A stretch of DNA of 64,000 nucleotides from Cellulomonas alba (GCF_030362835.1 NZ_JAUCGQ010000002.1:124001-188000); one strand, 5' to 3'; counted from the first letter of the stretch, positions 8,216-18,990 are shown. Numbers and translations are program-made. Notes: a model not told the origin generated them from the letters alone.

Positions 8216-8371
8216 ATGCCGCTGTGGCTCACTCTCATCGTCGTCGGCATCGTGATGATCGTTCTCGGCGTCGCGACCAGCATCGGTTCGTTCCTGCTGT
8301 GGCTCGGAGTCATCGTGCTCGTCGTGAGCCTGATCATGACCTTCGTGACGCGCAGCCGGACGACTGTCTAG
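8216..8371 (+). CDS. Small two-helix membrane protein
   Basis: A 51-residue hydrophobic protein with ATG at 8216 and a strong AAGGAGG box at 8203-8209. Two membrane segments are visible (about residues 3-20 and 24-44), with a short basic C-terminal tail (TRSRTTV). I do not recognise a named family with confidence; short hydrophobic proteins of this kind are widespread in actinobacteria. The 256-base gap upstream has no other gene, and a terminator-like stem follows. The strong ribosome-binding site argues that it is a real, well-translated gene. Confidence 0.7.
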   Translation: MPLWLTLIVVGIVMIVLGVATSIGSFLLWLGVIVLVVSLIMTFVTRSRTTV

Positions 8372-8427
8372 CCCACAAGGCGTACCACCAGGCGGCGGGG
8401 CGTCTCCCCTCTGCATCCCGCCACCGC

Positions 8428-8462
8428 ACAGCGGCCCGCGGCCTCCCGGCCCGGGCCGCTGT
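8428..8462. terminator. Hairpin terminator between small membrane protein and pncB
   Basis: A perfect 11-bp stem (8428-8438 with 8452-8462) with a 13-base GC-rich loop lies between two convergent genes, so it can serve both strands. It lacks a U-tract, as is common in high-GC actinobacteria. Confidence 0.7.
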
Positions 8463-8551
8463 GGTGCGTGCGGGGACTCTGCGGTGCGTGCGGGACGCTG
8501 CGGGGGAGGACGCCGTCGACGTCCGGCGGGCGAAGCGTCGGCGTCGCGCCG

Positions 8552-9874
8552 TCACCCGACGCGGAGCGTGCCGGTCGGCACCGCGGCCTCGTCGGCGGAG
8601 AGGCGTCGCGCACCGCGCGGCAGCTCGTCACGCGACGTCCGGTGCCGCAGCCGCGCGGCGTCGACCCCCGCCGCGCCCGCCCACCGCTCGTCGACCACGC
8701 CGTCGGCCACGAGCGGCACGTGCAGGGCGCGCACGCCGTCGCCCGGCTCCCACGCGCGCACCGCGTCGTCCGGTCCGACGACGAGCAGCTCCTCGGTGGC
8801 CCGTCCGTCCGGCCCGAGCCGCCGCCCGGCAGACTTGCGGCCGCCGACCGACGTCTTGGACGTCGACGCCTTCGCGACCGGCTCGAGCGCGCCGGAGCGC
8901 CCCTCGCGGGCCACGAGCTTGTAGACCATGCCGCACGTCGGAGCGCCCGACCCTGTCACCACGGAGGTCCCGACGCCGTACGAGTCGACCGGCGCGACGG
9001 CGAGCGACGCGATCGCATGCTCGTCCAGGTCGGACGTCACGACGATCTGCGTCGCGCGTGCTCCCGCCGCGTCGAGCTGCGCGCGGACCTCGTGCGCCAG
9101 CACGCCCAGGTCGCCCGAGTCGAGCCGCACGGCCCCGAGCGACGTCCCCGCCGCCGCGAGCGCGCGCTCGACGCCGCGCCGCACGTCGTACGTGTCGACC
9201 AGCAGCGTCGTCCCCGTCCCGAGCGTGGCGACCTGCGACGCGAACGCCGACTCCTCGTCGTCGTGCAGCAGCGTGTACGCGTGCGCTGCGGTGCCGATCG
9301 TCGGCAGCCCGTACCGCCGGCCGGCCTCGAGGTTCGACGTGCCGGCGAAGCCCGCCACCACCGCCGCGCGCGCCGCCGCGACGGCTGCCTCCTCGTGCGC
9401 GCGGCGGGAGCCCATCTCGAGGCAGGGCCGGTCGACGGCCGCGCTCGTCATGCGGGAGGCGGCGGACGCGACGGCCGAGTCATAGTTGAGGATCGACAGC
9501 ACCAGCGTCTCGAGCACGACGGCCTCGGCGAACGTGCCCTCCACCACCAGCAGCGGCGACTGCGGGAAGAACGCCTCGCCCTCGGCGTAGCCCACCATCG
9601 AGCCGCCGAACCGGTAGGCGGCGAGGTACTCGAGGGTCGCGTCGCCGACCACGCGCTCGCGCGCGAGCCACTCGAGCTCGTCGGCGCCGAACGTGAAGTC
9701 GGCGAGCCGCTCGAGAACGCGGCCCGTCCCCGCCACCACGCCGTAGCGGCGTCCGGCCGGCAGGCGCCGGGTGAAGACCTCGAACACGCACCGCCGGTGC
9801 GCGGTGCCGTCGGCCAGCGCGGCCTCCAGCATGGTGAGCTCGTACCGGTCGGTGAGCAGCGCCGCGCTCGTCAT
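8552..9874 (-). CDS. pncB: Nicotinate phosphoribosyltransferase
   Basis: A 440-residue NAD-salvage enzyme joining nicotinate to PRPP in an ATP-assisted reaction, giving nicotinate mononucleotide. The N-terminus LLTDRYELTMLEAAL, the SRRAHEEAA substrate loop, the GTSNLEAGRRYG stretch and the VRLDSGDLGVLA phosphate-binding segment are diagnostic. The ATG at 9874 is selected because a -10 element (TAGCGT on this strand) lies 7 bases upstream; a GTG three codons earlier would destroy that spacing. It is divergent from clpS, as in Mycobacterium tuberculosis (Rv1330c/Rv1331). Confidence 0.93.
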   Translation of the reverse strand: MTSAALLTDRYELTMLEAALADGTAHRRCVFEVFTRRLPAGRRYGVVAGTGRVLERLADFTFGADELEWLARERVVGDATLEYLAAYRFGGSMVGYAEGEAFFPQSPLLVVEGTFAEAVVLETLVLSILNYDSAVASAASRMTSAAVDRPCLEMGSRRAHEEAAVAAARAAVVAGFAGTSNLEAGRRYGLPTIGTAAHAYTLLHDDEESAFASQVATLGTGTTLLVDTYDVRRGVERALAAAGTSLGAVRLDSGDLGVLAHEVRAQLDAAGARATQIVVTSDLDEHAIASLAVAPVDSYGVGTSVVTGSGAPTCGMVYKLVAREGRSGALEPVAKASTSKTSVGGRKSAGRRLGPDGRATEELLVVGPDDAVRAWEPGDGVRALHVPLVADGVVDERWAGAAGVDAARLRHRTSRDELPRGARRLSADEAAVPTGTLRVG

Positions 9875-9881
9875 GGGCGTC

Positions 9882-9948
9882 ACGCTAGGCCCGGTGGCCG
9901 ACCCGCGCGCTGCCGACGCGGCGCGCTCGCGGGCGCGCTGCCTACAGT
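9882..9948. promoter_or_regulatory. Divergent leaderless promoters for pncB and clpS
   Basis: On the minus strand TAGCGT (9887-9882) precedes the pncB ATG by 7 bases. On the plus strand TACAGT (9943-9948) precedes the clpS GTG by 7 bases. Neither gene has a Shine-Dalgarno box, so both messages are probably leaderless. Confidence 0.7.
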
Positions 9949-9955
9949 GGGACGC

Positions 9956-10249
9956 GTGCCGGCCGGGACCTCGACGCAGGAGCGCGAAGAGACGCGCGAG
10001 GAGGCCGCCGTCGCCGATCCGTGGGTGACGATCGTGTGGAACGACCCCGTGAACCTCATGACCTACGTGACGTACGTGTTCGAGACGTACTTCGGCCACC
10101 CGCACGCCAAGGCGGAGAAGCTCATGCGCCAGGTCCACGAGGAGGGCCGCGCCGCGGTCTCCAGCGGGTCCCTCGAGCAGATGGAGGTCGACGTCGAGGC
10201 CATGCACGGGTTCGGCCTGTGGGCGACGCTCCAGCGCAGCGGCCAGTGA
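9956..10249 (+). CDS. clpS: ATP-dependent Clp protease adaptor ClpS
   Basis: A 97-residue N-end-rule adaptor that delivers substrates with bulky N-terminal residues to ClpC/ClpA-ClpP. After a charged N-terminal arm the fold begins with WVTIVWNDPVNLMTYVTYVF, the hallmark of ClpS, and continues with HPHAKAEKLMRQVHEEG. The GTG at 9956 is supported by the leaderless -10 box. The stop overlaps the next gene by one base (TGATG), giving the conserved clpS-DUF2017 pair. Confidence 0.95.
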   Translation: MPAGTSTQEREETREEAAVADPWVTIVWNDPVNLMTYVTYVFETYFGHPHAKAEKLMRQVHEEGRAAVSSGSLEQMEVDVEAMHGFGLWATLQRSGQ

Positions 10250-10863
10250 TGCGCGCGTTCAAGGAGCGGCGCGGCGCATTCGTCGCCCGGGTCGGGCGCG
10301 ACGAGCGCGAGGTGCTCGCGTCGCTCGTCGCTGACGTCGCGGAGCTGCTCGGTGGTGTGCGGCTCGAGGGCCTGGGCAGGGCCGAGCTCGACGCGCTCGT
10401 GGCGAGCGGGGACGACGCCCCGCGCCTGCGCACCGCGCCCGTGCCTGCGCCGGACGACCCCGCGGTCCGCCGCCTGCTGCCCGACGCGTCGCGCGAGAAC
10501 CCCGAGGTGTCGGCCGAGTTCCGCCGGCTCACCGAGGACGACCTCCGGGCGCGCAAGGTCGCCCGGCTCGCACGGCTCTGGTCGGACCTGTCCGACCCCG
10601 CGGGCGACGACGCGCTCCGCGTGCCGCTCGACCGCGCGCCCGAGGTCGCGGCGACGTTCACCGACGTGCGGCTCGTCGTCGCGGAGCGGCTCGGCGTCAC
10701 GACCGACGACGACGCGGAGCGCCTGTACGAGGAGGCGGCCCGTCCCGGCACCGACGCGACGCGGCACTACCTCGTCTCGGTCTACGCGGCGCTCACGTGG
10801 CTCCAGGAGTCACTGGTCACACTCATGCTCGAGCGGCACCGGCGCGGCGATGACGACGATTAG
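10249..10863 (+). CDS. DUF2017 family protein
   Basis: A 204-residue soluble protein of unknown function, of the DUF2017 family found beside clpS across actinobacteria (Rv1332 in M. tuberculosis). It is charged and helix-rich, with a central Arg/Glu-rich segment (ENPEVSAEFRRLTEDDLR) and a C-terminal helix ending in an acidic tail. The ATG at 10249 overlaps the clpS stop, so it is translationally coupled. Its constant association with ClpS suggests a role in regulated proteolysis, but no function can be read from the sequence. Confidence 0.85.
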   Translation: MRAFKERRGAFVARVGRDEREVLASLVADVAELLGGVRLEGLGRAELDALVASGDDAPRLRTAPVPAPDDPAVRRLLPDASRENPEVSAEFRRLTEDDLRARKVARLARLWSDLSDPAGDDALRVPLDRAPEVAATFTDVRLVVAERLGVTTDDDAERLYEEAARPGTDATRHYLVSVYAALTWLQESLVTLMLERHRRGDDDD

Positions 10864-10866
10864 GCT
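10861..10866 (+). promoter_or_regulatory. -10 element TAGGCT for leaderless murI
   Basis: TAGGCT overlaps the DUF2017 stop codon and ends 6 bases before the murI GTG at 10873. There is no ribosome-binding site, so murI probably has its own leaderless promoter in addition to any readthrough. Confidence 0.65.
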
Positions 10867-10872
10867 CGCCCC

Positions 10873-11688
10873 GTGAACGACGCCCCCATCGGCATCTTCG
10901 ACTCCGGCGTCGGGGGGCTCACGGTGGCCCGCTCGATCCTCGACCAGCTGCCGCACGAGTCCACGCTCTACATCGGCGACACGCTCAACACGCCGTACGG
11001 CCCGAAGCCGCTCGCCGTCGTGCGCGCCTACGCGCTCGAGGTCATGGACGACCTCGTCGACGCCGGGGTGAAGGTGCTCGTCATCGCGTGCAACACGGCG
11101 TCGTCGGCGATGCTGCGCGACGCGCGCGAGCGGTACACGCTGCGCCGGGGGATCCCGGTGGTCGAGGTGATCCTGCCCGCCGCGCGGCGCGCGGTGGCGG
11201 CGACGCGGTCGGGGCGCATCGGCGTCATCGGCACGCGCGCGACGGTCGAGTCGCGGTCCTACGACGACGCGTTCGCCGTCGCCCCGGGCATCACGCTGAC
11301 GACGCAGGCATGCCCGCGGTTCGTCGAGCTCGTCGAGGCGGGCATCACGTCGGGGCCCGACGTGCTCGACGCGGCGCGCGAGTACCTCGCGCCCATCCAG
11401 GCGGCCGACGTCGACACGCTCGTGCTCGGCTGCACGCACTACCCGCTGCTGACGGGCGCGATCTCGTACGTGATGGGCGAGGGCGTGACCCTGGTCTCGA
11501 GCGCCGAGGAGACCGCGAAGGACGTGTACCGCACGCTCGTGGCGCACGGCCTCGAGCGCGACCCGTCGCTGGGCCCGGCCGAGCACCGGTTCCTCGCCAC
11601 CGGGGACCCCGTCGACTTCCAGCGCCTCGCGCGCCGGTTCCTCGGGCCCGAGGTCGAGGCCGTCGAGCCCGCGGGGGTGCTCCGGTGA
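10873..11688 (+). CDS. murI: Glutamate racemase
   Basis: A 271-residue cofactor-independent racemase supplying D-glutamate for peptidoglycan. The N-terminal [15 protein letters not shown] motif with its catalytic Asp, the first catalytic Cys73 in IACNTASS and the second in [11 protein letters not shown] are all present. Its GTG start follows a leaderless -10 box. The stop overlaps the next gene (GTGA), which gives the murI-Rv1339-rph-rdgB order conserved in mycobacteria. Confidence 0.96.
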   Translation: MNDAPIGIFDSGVGGLTVARSILDQLPHESTLYIGDTLNTPYGPKPLAVVRAYALEVMDDLVDAGVKVLVIACNTASSAMLRDARERYTLRRGIPVVEVILPAARRAVAATRSGRIGVIGTRATVESRSYDDAFAVAPGITLTTQACPRFVELVEAGITSGPDVLDAAREYLAPIQAADVDTLVLGCTHYPLLTGAISYVMGEGVTLVSSAEETAKDVYRTLVAHGLERDPSLGPAEHRFLATGDPVDFQRLARRFLGPEVEAVEPAGVLR

Positions 11689-12473
11689 GGCTCGTCGTCG
11701 TCGGCTGCTCGGGCTCGTTCCCCGGGCCGGACTCGGCCGCGTCGTCGTACCTGGTCCAGGCGGAGGACGCCGAGGGTCGGACGTGGTCGGTGCTGCTCGA
11801 CCTCGGCAGCGGCGCGCTCGGGCCGCTGCAGCGGCACGTCGACCCGCGCACGCTCGACGCCGTCGCGCTGTCCCACCTGCACGCGGACCACGTCGCGGAC
11901 CTCGCGGTGCTCAACGTGCTGCTCCGGTACCACCCGGAGGGCCCCCGCGGGCTGCTGCCCGTGCACGGTCCGGCGGGCACCGCGGAGCGCGTCGCGCACC
12001 TCGCCGGCAAGGACCCCGCCACCGCGGTCGACGGCCAGTTCGAGTTCCACGACTGGCAGCCGGGCGCGCCGGTGCAGGTCGGGCCGCTGACCATCGAGCC
12101 GATCCCGGTCGCGCACCCGATCCCGTCGTTCGGCATGCGCGTCACCGGCCCGTCCGACGGCGACCCCTCCCGGCGCGTCACGCTCACCTATACCGGCGAC
12201 ACCGACGACTGCGCAGGGCTCGACGTGCTCGCGCGCGACGCCGACCTGCTGCTCGCCGAGGCCGGGTACGTCGAGGGGCGTGACGACGCGCTGCGCGGCG
12301 TGCACCTGACCGGACGGCGCGCCGCGGACCTCGCGCAGCGCGCTGGCGCCAAGCGGCTCGTCCTGACGCACGTCCCGCCGTGGAACGACCCGGCCGTCCC
12401 CGCGACGGAGGCGATGGCGGTGTACGACGGCCCGATCGCCGTGGCCGCGCCGGGCGCCGTCTACCCGCTCTGA
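11685..12473 (+). CDS. MBL-fold hydrolase, Rv1339-type cyclic nucleotide phosphodiesterase
   Basis: A 262-residue metallo-beta-lactamase-fold protein. The metal-binding signature is [10 protein letters not shown], with a further Asp in YTGDTDDC and a terminal His in LTHVPPWND. It lies between murI and rph exactly as Rv1339 does in M. tuberculosis, and Rv1339 has been reported to hydrolyse cAMP as an atypical class II phosphodiesterase. An RNase Z-like activity is the main alternative for this fold. The GTG at 11685 is coupled to murI. Confidence 0.8.
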   Translation: MRLVVVGCSGSFPGPDSAASSYLVQAEDAEGRTWSVLLDLGSGALGPLQRHVDPRTLDAVALSHLHADHVADLAVLNVLLRYHPEGPRGLLPVHGPAGTAERVAHLAGKDPATAVDGQFEFHDWQPGAPVQVGPLTIEPIPVAHPIPSFGMRVTGPSDGDPSRRVTLTYTGDTDDCAGLDVLARDADLLLAEAGYVEGRDDALRGVHLTGRRAADLAQRAGAKRLVLTHVPPWNDPAVPATEAMAVYDGPIAVAAPGAVYPL

Positions 12474-12602
12474 CGCACCGGGCTGGCGGACGCGCCGGGC
12501 TCGGGGCAGCCGTCCGGACGTCAGAGCGTGTCGCGACGTCCGGGCCCGTCCCGCCGCCGTGGGCCGCCGTGGACCGCCGAGGGTCGCGTCGGAGCCCGCC
12601 GG

Positions 12603-12608
12603 TAGGGT
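12603..12608 (+). promoter_or_regulatory. -10 element TAGGGT for leaderless rph
   Basis: TAGGGT ends 7 bases before the rph ATG at 12616, with no Shine-Dalgarno box between. The 142-base gap after the MBL gene otherwise holds no gene. Confidence 0.65.
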
Positions 12609-12615
12609 CGGCCGC

Positions 12616-13428
12616 ATGACGAACGCCTCTGCCGCCCAGCCCGCCGGTGCCCTGCGCGCCGACGGTCGCGCCCCCGACCAGCTGCGCCCGGTGACCCTCA
12701 CGCGCCGCTTCCTGGAGGCGGGCGAGGGCAGCGTCCTGGTCGAGTTCGGCGGCACCAAGGTGCTCTGCGTCGCCTCGTTCACCGAGGGTGTGCCGCGTTG
12801 GAAGAAGGGCTCGGGCGAGGGCTGGGTCACAGCGGAGTACTCGATGCTGCCGCGCGCGACGTCCACGCGGTCGGACCGCGAGTCCGTCAAGGGCCGCGTC
12901 GGCGGCCGCACGCACGAGATCTCGCGCCTCGTCGGCCGGTCGCTGCGCGCGATCATCGACGTGGCCGCGCTCGGCGAGAACACGATCGTGCTGGACTGCG
13001 ACGTGCTCCAGGCCGACGGTGGCACGCGCACCGCGTCCATCACGGGCGCCTACGTGGCGCTCGCCGACGCCGTCACGTGGGCGACGCAGCGGGGCCTCGT
13101 CGCGCCCGGTCGCACCGTGCTGCGCGACTCGGTCGCGGCCGTCAGCGTCGGCATCGTCGACGGCGTTCCCGTGCTCGACCTGCCCTACGTCGAGGACGTG
13201 CGCGCGGAGACGGACATGAACGTCGTGGTGACGGGCTCCGGCACGTTCGTCGAGGTGCAGGGCACGGCGGAGCACGCGCCGTTCGACCGCACCGAGCTCG
13301 ACGCGCTGCTCGACCTCGCGGTCGCGGGCACGGCGCAGCTCGCGGCGCTGCAGGAGGCCGCGCTCGCGGCCCCGCCGGCGGACGGCTCGGCGACGCGGTC
13401 GGTCGTCGTCGCAGGGCAGCCCGCATGA
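12616..13428 (+). CDS. rph: Ribonuclease PH
   Basis: A 270-residue phosphorolytic 3'-exoribonuclease that trims tRNA precursors. Characteristic motifs include [23 protein letters not shown], the [14 protein letters not shown] segment and [17 protein letters not shown] near the phosphate site. Length and layout match the hexameric bacterial enzyme. The ATG is fixed by the leaderless promoter. The stop overlaps the rdgB start (ATGA), so the two are cotranslated. Confidence 0.96.
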   Translation: MTNASAAQPAGALRADGRAPDQLRPVTLTRRFLEAGEGSVLVEFGGTKVLCVASFTEGVPRWKKGSGEGWVTAEYSMLPRATSTRSDRESVKGRVGGRTHEISRLVGRSLRAIIDVAALGENTIVLDCDVLQADGGTRTASITGAYVALADAVTWATQRGLVAPGRTVLRDSVAAVSVGIVDGVPVLDLPYVEDVRAETDMNVVVTGSGTFVEVQGTAEHAPFDRTELDALLDLAVAGTAQLAALQEAALAAPPADGSATRSVVVAGQPA

Positions 13429-14042
13429 CGGCCCCGCGGCTGGTGCTCGCCACGCACAACGCGCACAAGATCGGCGAGCTCCGCGCGATCCTCGCGCCCG
13501 CGCTGCCCGACCTCGACGCCGACGCGGTCGTCGGCGCGCGCGACGTCGGCGCGGCCGAGCCGGTCGAGGACGGCGTGACGTTCGCGGAGAACGCGCTCAT
13601 CAAGGCGCGTGCCCTGGCGGCGTTCACCGGGCTGCCCGCGGTCGCGGACGACTCCGGCCTCGCCGTCGACGTGCTCGGCGGCTCGCCCGGCATCTTCTCG
13701 GCGCGCTGGGCCGGCCGGCACGGCGACGACGCCGCCAACCTCGCGCTGCTCGTCGCGCAGGTGGCCGACGTCCCGGAGCGGCACCGCGGCGCGCGGTTCG
13801 TGTGTGCCGCCGCGCTCGTGACGCCGGACGGCCGCGAGGTCGTCGAGACGGGCACGCTGGAGGGGACGCTCGCGTTCGCGCCGCGCGGCGAGCGCGGCTT
13901 CGGGTACGACCCGATCCTCGTGCCGGCGGGCGAGACCCGGACGTGCGCCGAGCTGACGGCCGGCGAGAAGAACGCGATCAGCCACCGCGGCCAGGCGTTC
14001 CGCGCGCTCGCCCCGGCGATCGTGGCGGCGCTGCGCGGATGA
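13425..14042 (+). CDS. rdgB: RdgB/HAM1 family non-canonical purine NTP pyrophosphatase
   Basis: A 205-residue enzyme removing dITP, ITP and XTP from nucleotide pools. The N-terminal [12 protein letters not shown] motif, the [20 protein letters not shown] substrate loop and the C-terminal [11 protein letters not shown] and [14 protein letters not shown] motifs are all present. The ATG at 13425 overlaps the rph stop by 4 bases, reproducing the widespread rph-rdgB pair. Confidence 0.95.
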   Translation: MTAPRLVLATHNAHKIGELRAILAPALPDLDADAVVGARDVGAAEPVEDGVTFAENALIKARALAAFTGLPAVADDSGLAVDVLGGSPGIFSARWAGRHGDDAANLALLVAQVADVPERHRGARFVCAAALVTPDGREVVETGTLEGTLAFAPRGERGFGYDPILVPAGETRTCAELTAGEKNAISHRGQAFRALAPAIVAALRG

Positions 14043-14132
14043 CGGCGGTGCGCCGGTGCGCCGGTGCGCACCTGACCGGCGGGACGGGCTCCGCCCGCGG
14101 GGCCGGTCCGTGGACGTGACGGGGCACGCCTC

Positions 14133-15832
<1,700 letters not shown>

Positions 15833-15836
<4 letters not shown>

Positions 15837-16387
15837 GGCATGCGCCCGACGAAGGCCATCGCCTGCCGCAGCAGCAGCCCCTGACCGCCGTTCATCTCGA
15901 CCTGGACCTGCTCGGCGCACGCCTCCTCGGGCGTCAGCCACGCGAGGTCGATCGCGTCCTGCTGCGGGCGGCAGTCGCCGAGCACCGGCACCACGAACGC
16001 GAGCGACACGGCGTGCTGGCGCGGGTCGTGGTACGGCGTCACGCCCGGAGTCGGGAAGTACTCCGCGACGGTGAACGGCTGCGGCGACGCGGGGATCTGC
16101 GGGAGGGCGACCGGCCCGAGGTCCTTCTCGACGTGCCGCACCAGGGCGTCGCGCACGCGCTCGTGGTACATCACGCGGCCGCTGACGAGCGCGCGGGACA
16201 TCACGCCTTCCGGCGTCACGCGCAGCAGAAGGCCCACCGCGACCACGTCGCCCGAGTCGTCGACGCGCACCGGCACCGCATCCACGTACAAGATGGGAAG
16301 CGTCGTCCTGATGCGGGCGATCTCTGGGGCGGGGAGCCAGCCGGCAGGGCGCTCCGGCTCGCGGGGGAACTCGGCGGACGCGGTCAC
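15833..16387 (-). CDS. NUDIX-fold family protein (DUF4916-like) with degenerate Nudix box
   Basis: A 184-residue protein of a NUDIX family common in actinobacteria (DUF4916-like). The Nudix box geometry is kept, Gly70-x5-Glu76-x7-Arg84 up to Gly91, but the catalytic REUXEE reads RHVEKD, so the metal-binding glutamates are largely lost. Hydrolase activity is therefore doubtful, and a ligand-binding or regulatory role is possible. The GTG at 16387 opens a short gap to the divergent thioredoxin gene. The 3' end overlaps the ABC-F gene by 4 bases, tail to tail. Confidence 0.75.
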
Positions 16388-16518
16388 CGTGTCTTTCTAC
16401 CCCCCGGCGCGTCGGCGGGCCGAACGGCTCGCAGGGCGGCGCCTGTGACGCGGCCCACCGGGAATACCCGCGGGGCCGCGCTTGCTCTACCGCGTGGACA
16501 CCGACGACAGGAGGAACC

Positions 16519-16890
16519 ATGGCGACCAGCCACCTGACCGCTGAGACGATCGGCCAGACGATCAACGAGAACGACATCGTGCTGGTGGACTTCTGGGCGG
16601 AGTGGTGCGGGCCGTGCCAGCGCTTCGGTCCCGTCTTCGAGGCGTCGTCCGAGCAGCACCCCGACGTGGTGCACGCGAAGGTCGACACCGAGGCGGAGCA
16701 GCAGCTTGCGGCCGAGCTCCAGATCTTCTCCATCCCGACGCTGATGGCGTTCCGCGAGGGCATCCTGGTCTTCAACCAGGCGGGTGCCCTGCCGGCGCCG
16801 GCGCTCGAGCAGGTCGTGAAGGCCGTCAAGGACCTCGACATGGACGAGGTCCGGGCCAAGATCGCGGAGCGCGAGACCGCCGACGCCTGA
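16519..16890 (+). CDS. trxA: Thioredoxin
   Basis: A 123-residue cytosolic thioredoxin with the canonical WCGPC active site (Cys30 and Cys33), the cis-proline loop FSIPTLMAF and a slightly extended C-terminal helix. The ATG at 16519 follows a strong AGGAGG box. No signal peptide or membrane anchor is present. It stands alone, followed by a good terminator. No thioredoxin reductase gene lies in the window. Confidence 0.93.
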   Translation: MATSHLTAETIGQTINENDIVLVDFWAEWCGPCQRFGPVFEASSEQHPDVVHAKVDTEAEQQLAAELQIFSIPTLMAFREGILVFNQAGALPAPALEQVVKAVKDLDMDEVRAKIAERETADA

Positions 16891-16920
16891 TCGACGGCGC
16901 GAGCCACACAGCCACACCGG

Positions 16921-16952
16921 CGAGGCCGGGTCCCCTCGGGGGCCCGGCCTCG
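16921..16952 (+). terminator. Terminator after thioredoxin gene
   Basis: A perfect 10-bp GC stem (16921-16930 with 16943-16952) with a 12-base loop lies 30 bases after the trxA stop, followed by a T-containing stretch. Confidence 0.8.
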
Positions 16953-17027
16953 TGGTCTTGCGGCGGCGGTGCTCGCGTCGGCCGGGGACCTCGAGGCCCG
17001 GCGCGATCCGCGGCTGACGGCGCGGTC

Positions 17028-17297
17028 TCAGCCGCGGATCTCGAACCCCGTCGGCGCGCCCCCGGGCTCGTCCTCCTGGGTGAGTGCCTCGACGCGCGCC
17101 CCGGGCGGCCCGGACCGCAGCCAGGAGACGAGCGCGCGCAGTGCGGCGTCGTCGCCGTGCGCCGACACCTCGACGGATCCGTCGGCCACGTTGCGCACCC
17201 AGCCCGTCACGCCGAGCCGCTCCGCCTCGCGGCGGCACGCCCAGCGGAAGCCGACGCCCTGCACGTCGCCCGTCACGCGGATCCGGCGGCCAGTCAT
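17028..17297 (-). CDS. acyP: Acylphosphatase
   Basis: An 89-residue enzyme hydrolysing acyl phosphates. The catalytic Arg18 lies in DVQGVGFRW and the catalytic Asn36 in GWVRNVADGSVEV, as in the family. The ATG at 17297 gives the normal small alpha/beta size; a CACACT sequence 6 bases upstream may be a weak leaderless -10 element. It stands alone, convergent with trxA. Confidence 0.9.
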   Translation of the reverse strand: MTGRRIRVTGDVQGVGFRWACRREAERLGVTGWVRNVADGSVEVSAHGDDAALRALVSWLRSGPPGARVEALTQEDEPGGAPTGFEIRG

Positions 17298-17408
17298 CGG
17301 GCCAGTGTGCCGCCGGCCGACGGCGCCACGCGCGTCGGGCGACGGCGCTGTCGTGCGCGGCCGCTCGCGCTCCCCGCTCGTGCTCGGCCGCGCGGACCCG
17401 GCGTCGGG

Positions 17409-17491
17409 TGCGCGAGGCGGGACTTGAACCCGCACGCCCTCGCGGGCACCAGGACCTAAACCTGGCGTGGCTGCCGTTTCACCACTCGCGC
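17409..17491 (-). tRNA. tRNA-Leu (anticodon UAG)
   Basis: On the minus strand a GCGCGAG acceptor arm (17491-17485) pairs with CTCGCGC (17416-17410), with discriminator A. The anticodon stem CCAGG/CCTGG encloses TTTAGGT, giving anticodon UAG for CUA codons. A long variable arm marks a type II tRNA, and the T-loop GGTTCAAGTC is intact. CCA is not encoded. Confidence 0.93.
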
Positions 17492-17529
17492 GCGGTGCGA
17501 GTGTCCCACAGCGATCCGGCGCGCGGCCG

Positions 17530-18006
17530 TCAGGCGGCCGCGTCCACCCCCAGGTCGCGGCGGAGCTTCGCCACGTGCCCCGTCGCCCTCACGTTGTACT
17601 GCGCGAGCCGGACCCGCCCCTCGGGATCGACCACGACCGTCGACCGGATGACGCCGACCACCTTCTTGCCGTACAGCGTGCGCTCGCCCCACGCGCCCCA
17701 CGCCTCGAGCACCGAGTGGTCGGTGTCGGACGCGAGCGGGAACGTCAGCTGCTCCGCCTCGACGAACGCCGCGAGCCTGTCGACGCCGTCGGGCGAGACG
17801 CCGACCACCTCGTAGCCCGCGCCCTGGAGCGACGCGAGCGAGTCGCGGAAGTCGCACGCCTCCTTGGTGCAGCCCGGCGTCATCGCCGCGGGGTAGAAGT
17901 ACACGATCACCTCGCGTCCGCGCAGGTCGGACAGCGTGACGGAGCCACCGTCCGCGGTCGGGAGCGTGAAGTCGGGAGCGAGGTCGCCGGGGGCGAGTCG
18001 GGGCAC
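17530..18006 (-). CDS. bcp: Thioredoxin-dependent thiol peroxidase (Bcp/PrxQ peroxiredoxin)
   Basis: A 158-residue atypical 2-Cys peroxiredoxin reducing hydroperoxides with electrons from thioredoxin. The peroxidatic Cys46 and resolving Cys51 lie in TPGCTKEACDFRD, five residues apart as in PrxQ. GTG at 18006 follows a GGAGG box. It has no signal peptide. It is divergent from the GroES-like gene. Confidence 0.94.
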   Translation of the reverse strand: MPRLAPGDLAPDFTLPTADGGSVTLSDLRGREVIVYFYPAAMTPGCTKEACDFRDSLASLQGAGYEVVGVSPDGVDRLAAFVEAEQLTFPLASDTDHSVLEAWGAWGERTLYGKKVVGVIRSTVVVDPEGRVRLAQYNVRATGHVAKLRRDLGVDAAA

Positions 18007-18083
18007 GGGAACCTCCAGGGTCGCGGCGCGAGCGGCGCCGCCGGACGGACGGGGACGCGTGCGTCAGCCTATGTCGCGCGAGG

Positions 18084-18089
18084 TACGGT
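18084..18089 (+). promoter_or_regulatory. -10 element TACGGT for the GroES-like gene
   Basis: TACGGT ends 6 bases before the GTG at 18096, with no ribosome-binding site, which fits a leaderless start. Confidence 0.65.
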
Positions 18090-18095
18090 CGGGCC

Positions 18096-18437
18096 GTGAC
18101 CGCCCCCGCCTCGGACGCCCGCTCCGGCCCGCCGATCCGCATGCTCAACGACCGGCTGCTGGTCTCGCTCGACGGTGACCAGGCCGAGCGCCGGTCGTCC
18201 GCCGGCATCGTCATCCCGGCCACCGCCGTCGTCGGCAAGCGGCTCGCGTGGGCCACGGTCGTCGCGATCGGCCAGCACGTGCGCCAGGTCGAGATCGGCG
18301 ACCGCGTGCTGTTCGACCCCGACGAGCGCGCCGAGGTCGAGCTCGAGGGCGCGACGTACCTGCTGCTGCGCGAGAAGGACGTGCACGCCGTCGCTCAGCC
18401 TCGCGGCGGGGGCGAGGGGACCGGGCTGTACCTCTGA
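18096..18437 (+). CDS. GroES-like co-chaperone family protein
   Basis: A 113-residue protein with a Cpn10-type beta-barrel. The N-terminal PIRMLNDRLLVSLDGDQAERRSSAGIVIP segment mirrors the GroES roof and mobile loop, and GDRVLFDPDERAEVELEG matches the core barrel. No groEL lies nearby and the sequence diverges from the canonical GroES, so it is a paralogue of the kind annotated as co-chaperone GroES in many actinobacteria. Partner unknown. GTG at 18096 is supported by a leaderless -10 box. Confidence 0.8.
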   Translation: MTAPASDARSGPPIRMLNDRLLVSLDGDQAERRSSAGIVIPATAVVGKRLAWATVVAIGQHVRQVEIGDRVLFDPDERAEVELEGATYLLLREKDVHAVAQPRGGGEGTGLYL

Positions 18438-18637
18438 CGCGGTCGCTGCGCGCAGCCGCGACGGCGGCGAGGCACCGCGCTGTCTCTCGGACGCCGTCTG
18501 GTCGCGGCCGGCGGCGGCGGCTGCCGGTGCGTCCCGGCGTCTCGTACCGCGGTGTCCGGAGCACGCGGCGCGTGCGCGGCGTGGGGTCTTGCGCCGGGTT
18601 CGTCTCGGTGTTGCCCTGAACGTGGTGGGGGTGAGGC

Positions 18638-18913
18638 GTGGATGACGAGAAGCCGGATGTCGGCGTCGTGCACGAGCCCGACGGCGACCCCGCGGACGAG
18701 GCGGGTGATGGGTCGCGCGACGACGCGGCCGACGCCGTCCGACGCGTGCGCGAGCTGCTCGCGCAGCACGTCCCGCTCGCGCTGATCGCCGACCTCACCG
18801 ACGACCTCCCGCCCACCGCGGCCGACCTGGCGCACGACGAACGGGACGCGCCGGACGAGTCGCCCGGGGGCGCGAGGCACTCGCGCGGATCGGGCCGGGG
18901 AGAGGGCGCGTGA
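18638..18913 (+). CDS. Small acidic protein of unknown function
   Basis: A 91-residue, strongly acidic protein starting at GTG 18638, preceded by a purine-rich GGGGTGAGG. The centre (about residues 30-55) holds the only likely helix (AADAVRRVRELLAQHVPLALIADL). Both ends are Asp/Gly-rich and probably disordered. It lies between the GroES-like gene and tRNA-Lys. I do not recognise a family; coding is supported by frame length and by codon-position composition like its neighbours. Confidence 0.55.
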   Translation: MDDEKPDVGVVHEPDGDPADEAGDGSRDDAADAVRRVRELLAQHVPLALIADLTDDLPPTAADLAHDERDAPDESPGGARHSRGSGRGEGA

Positions 18914-18990
18914 ACCGCGTCACGTCGGCCCGGTCGGCGCCACCCCGATTTCCGTCCACCGCCAAGAGCCTGTAACGTTCTGCACCGCGC

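Noticed and set aside
18096..18437. Canonical groES
   Set aside because: No groEL follows and the sequence departs from the standard mobile loop, so it is called GroES-like only.
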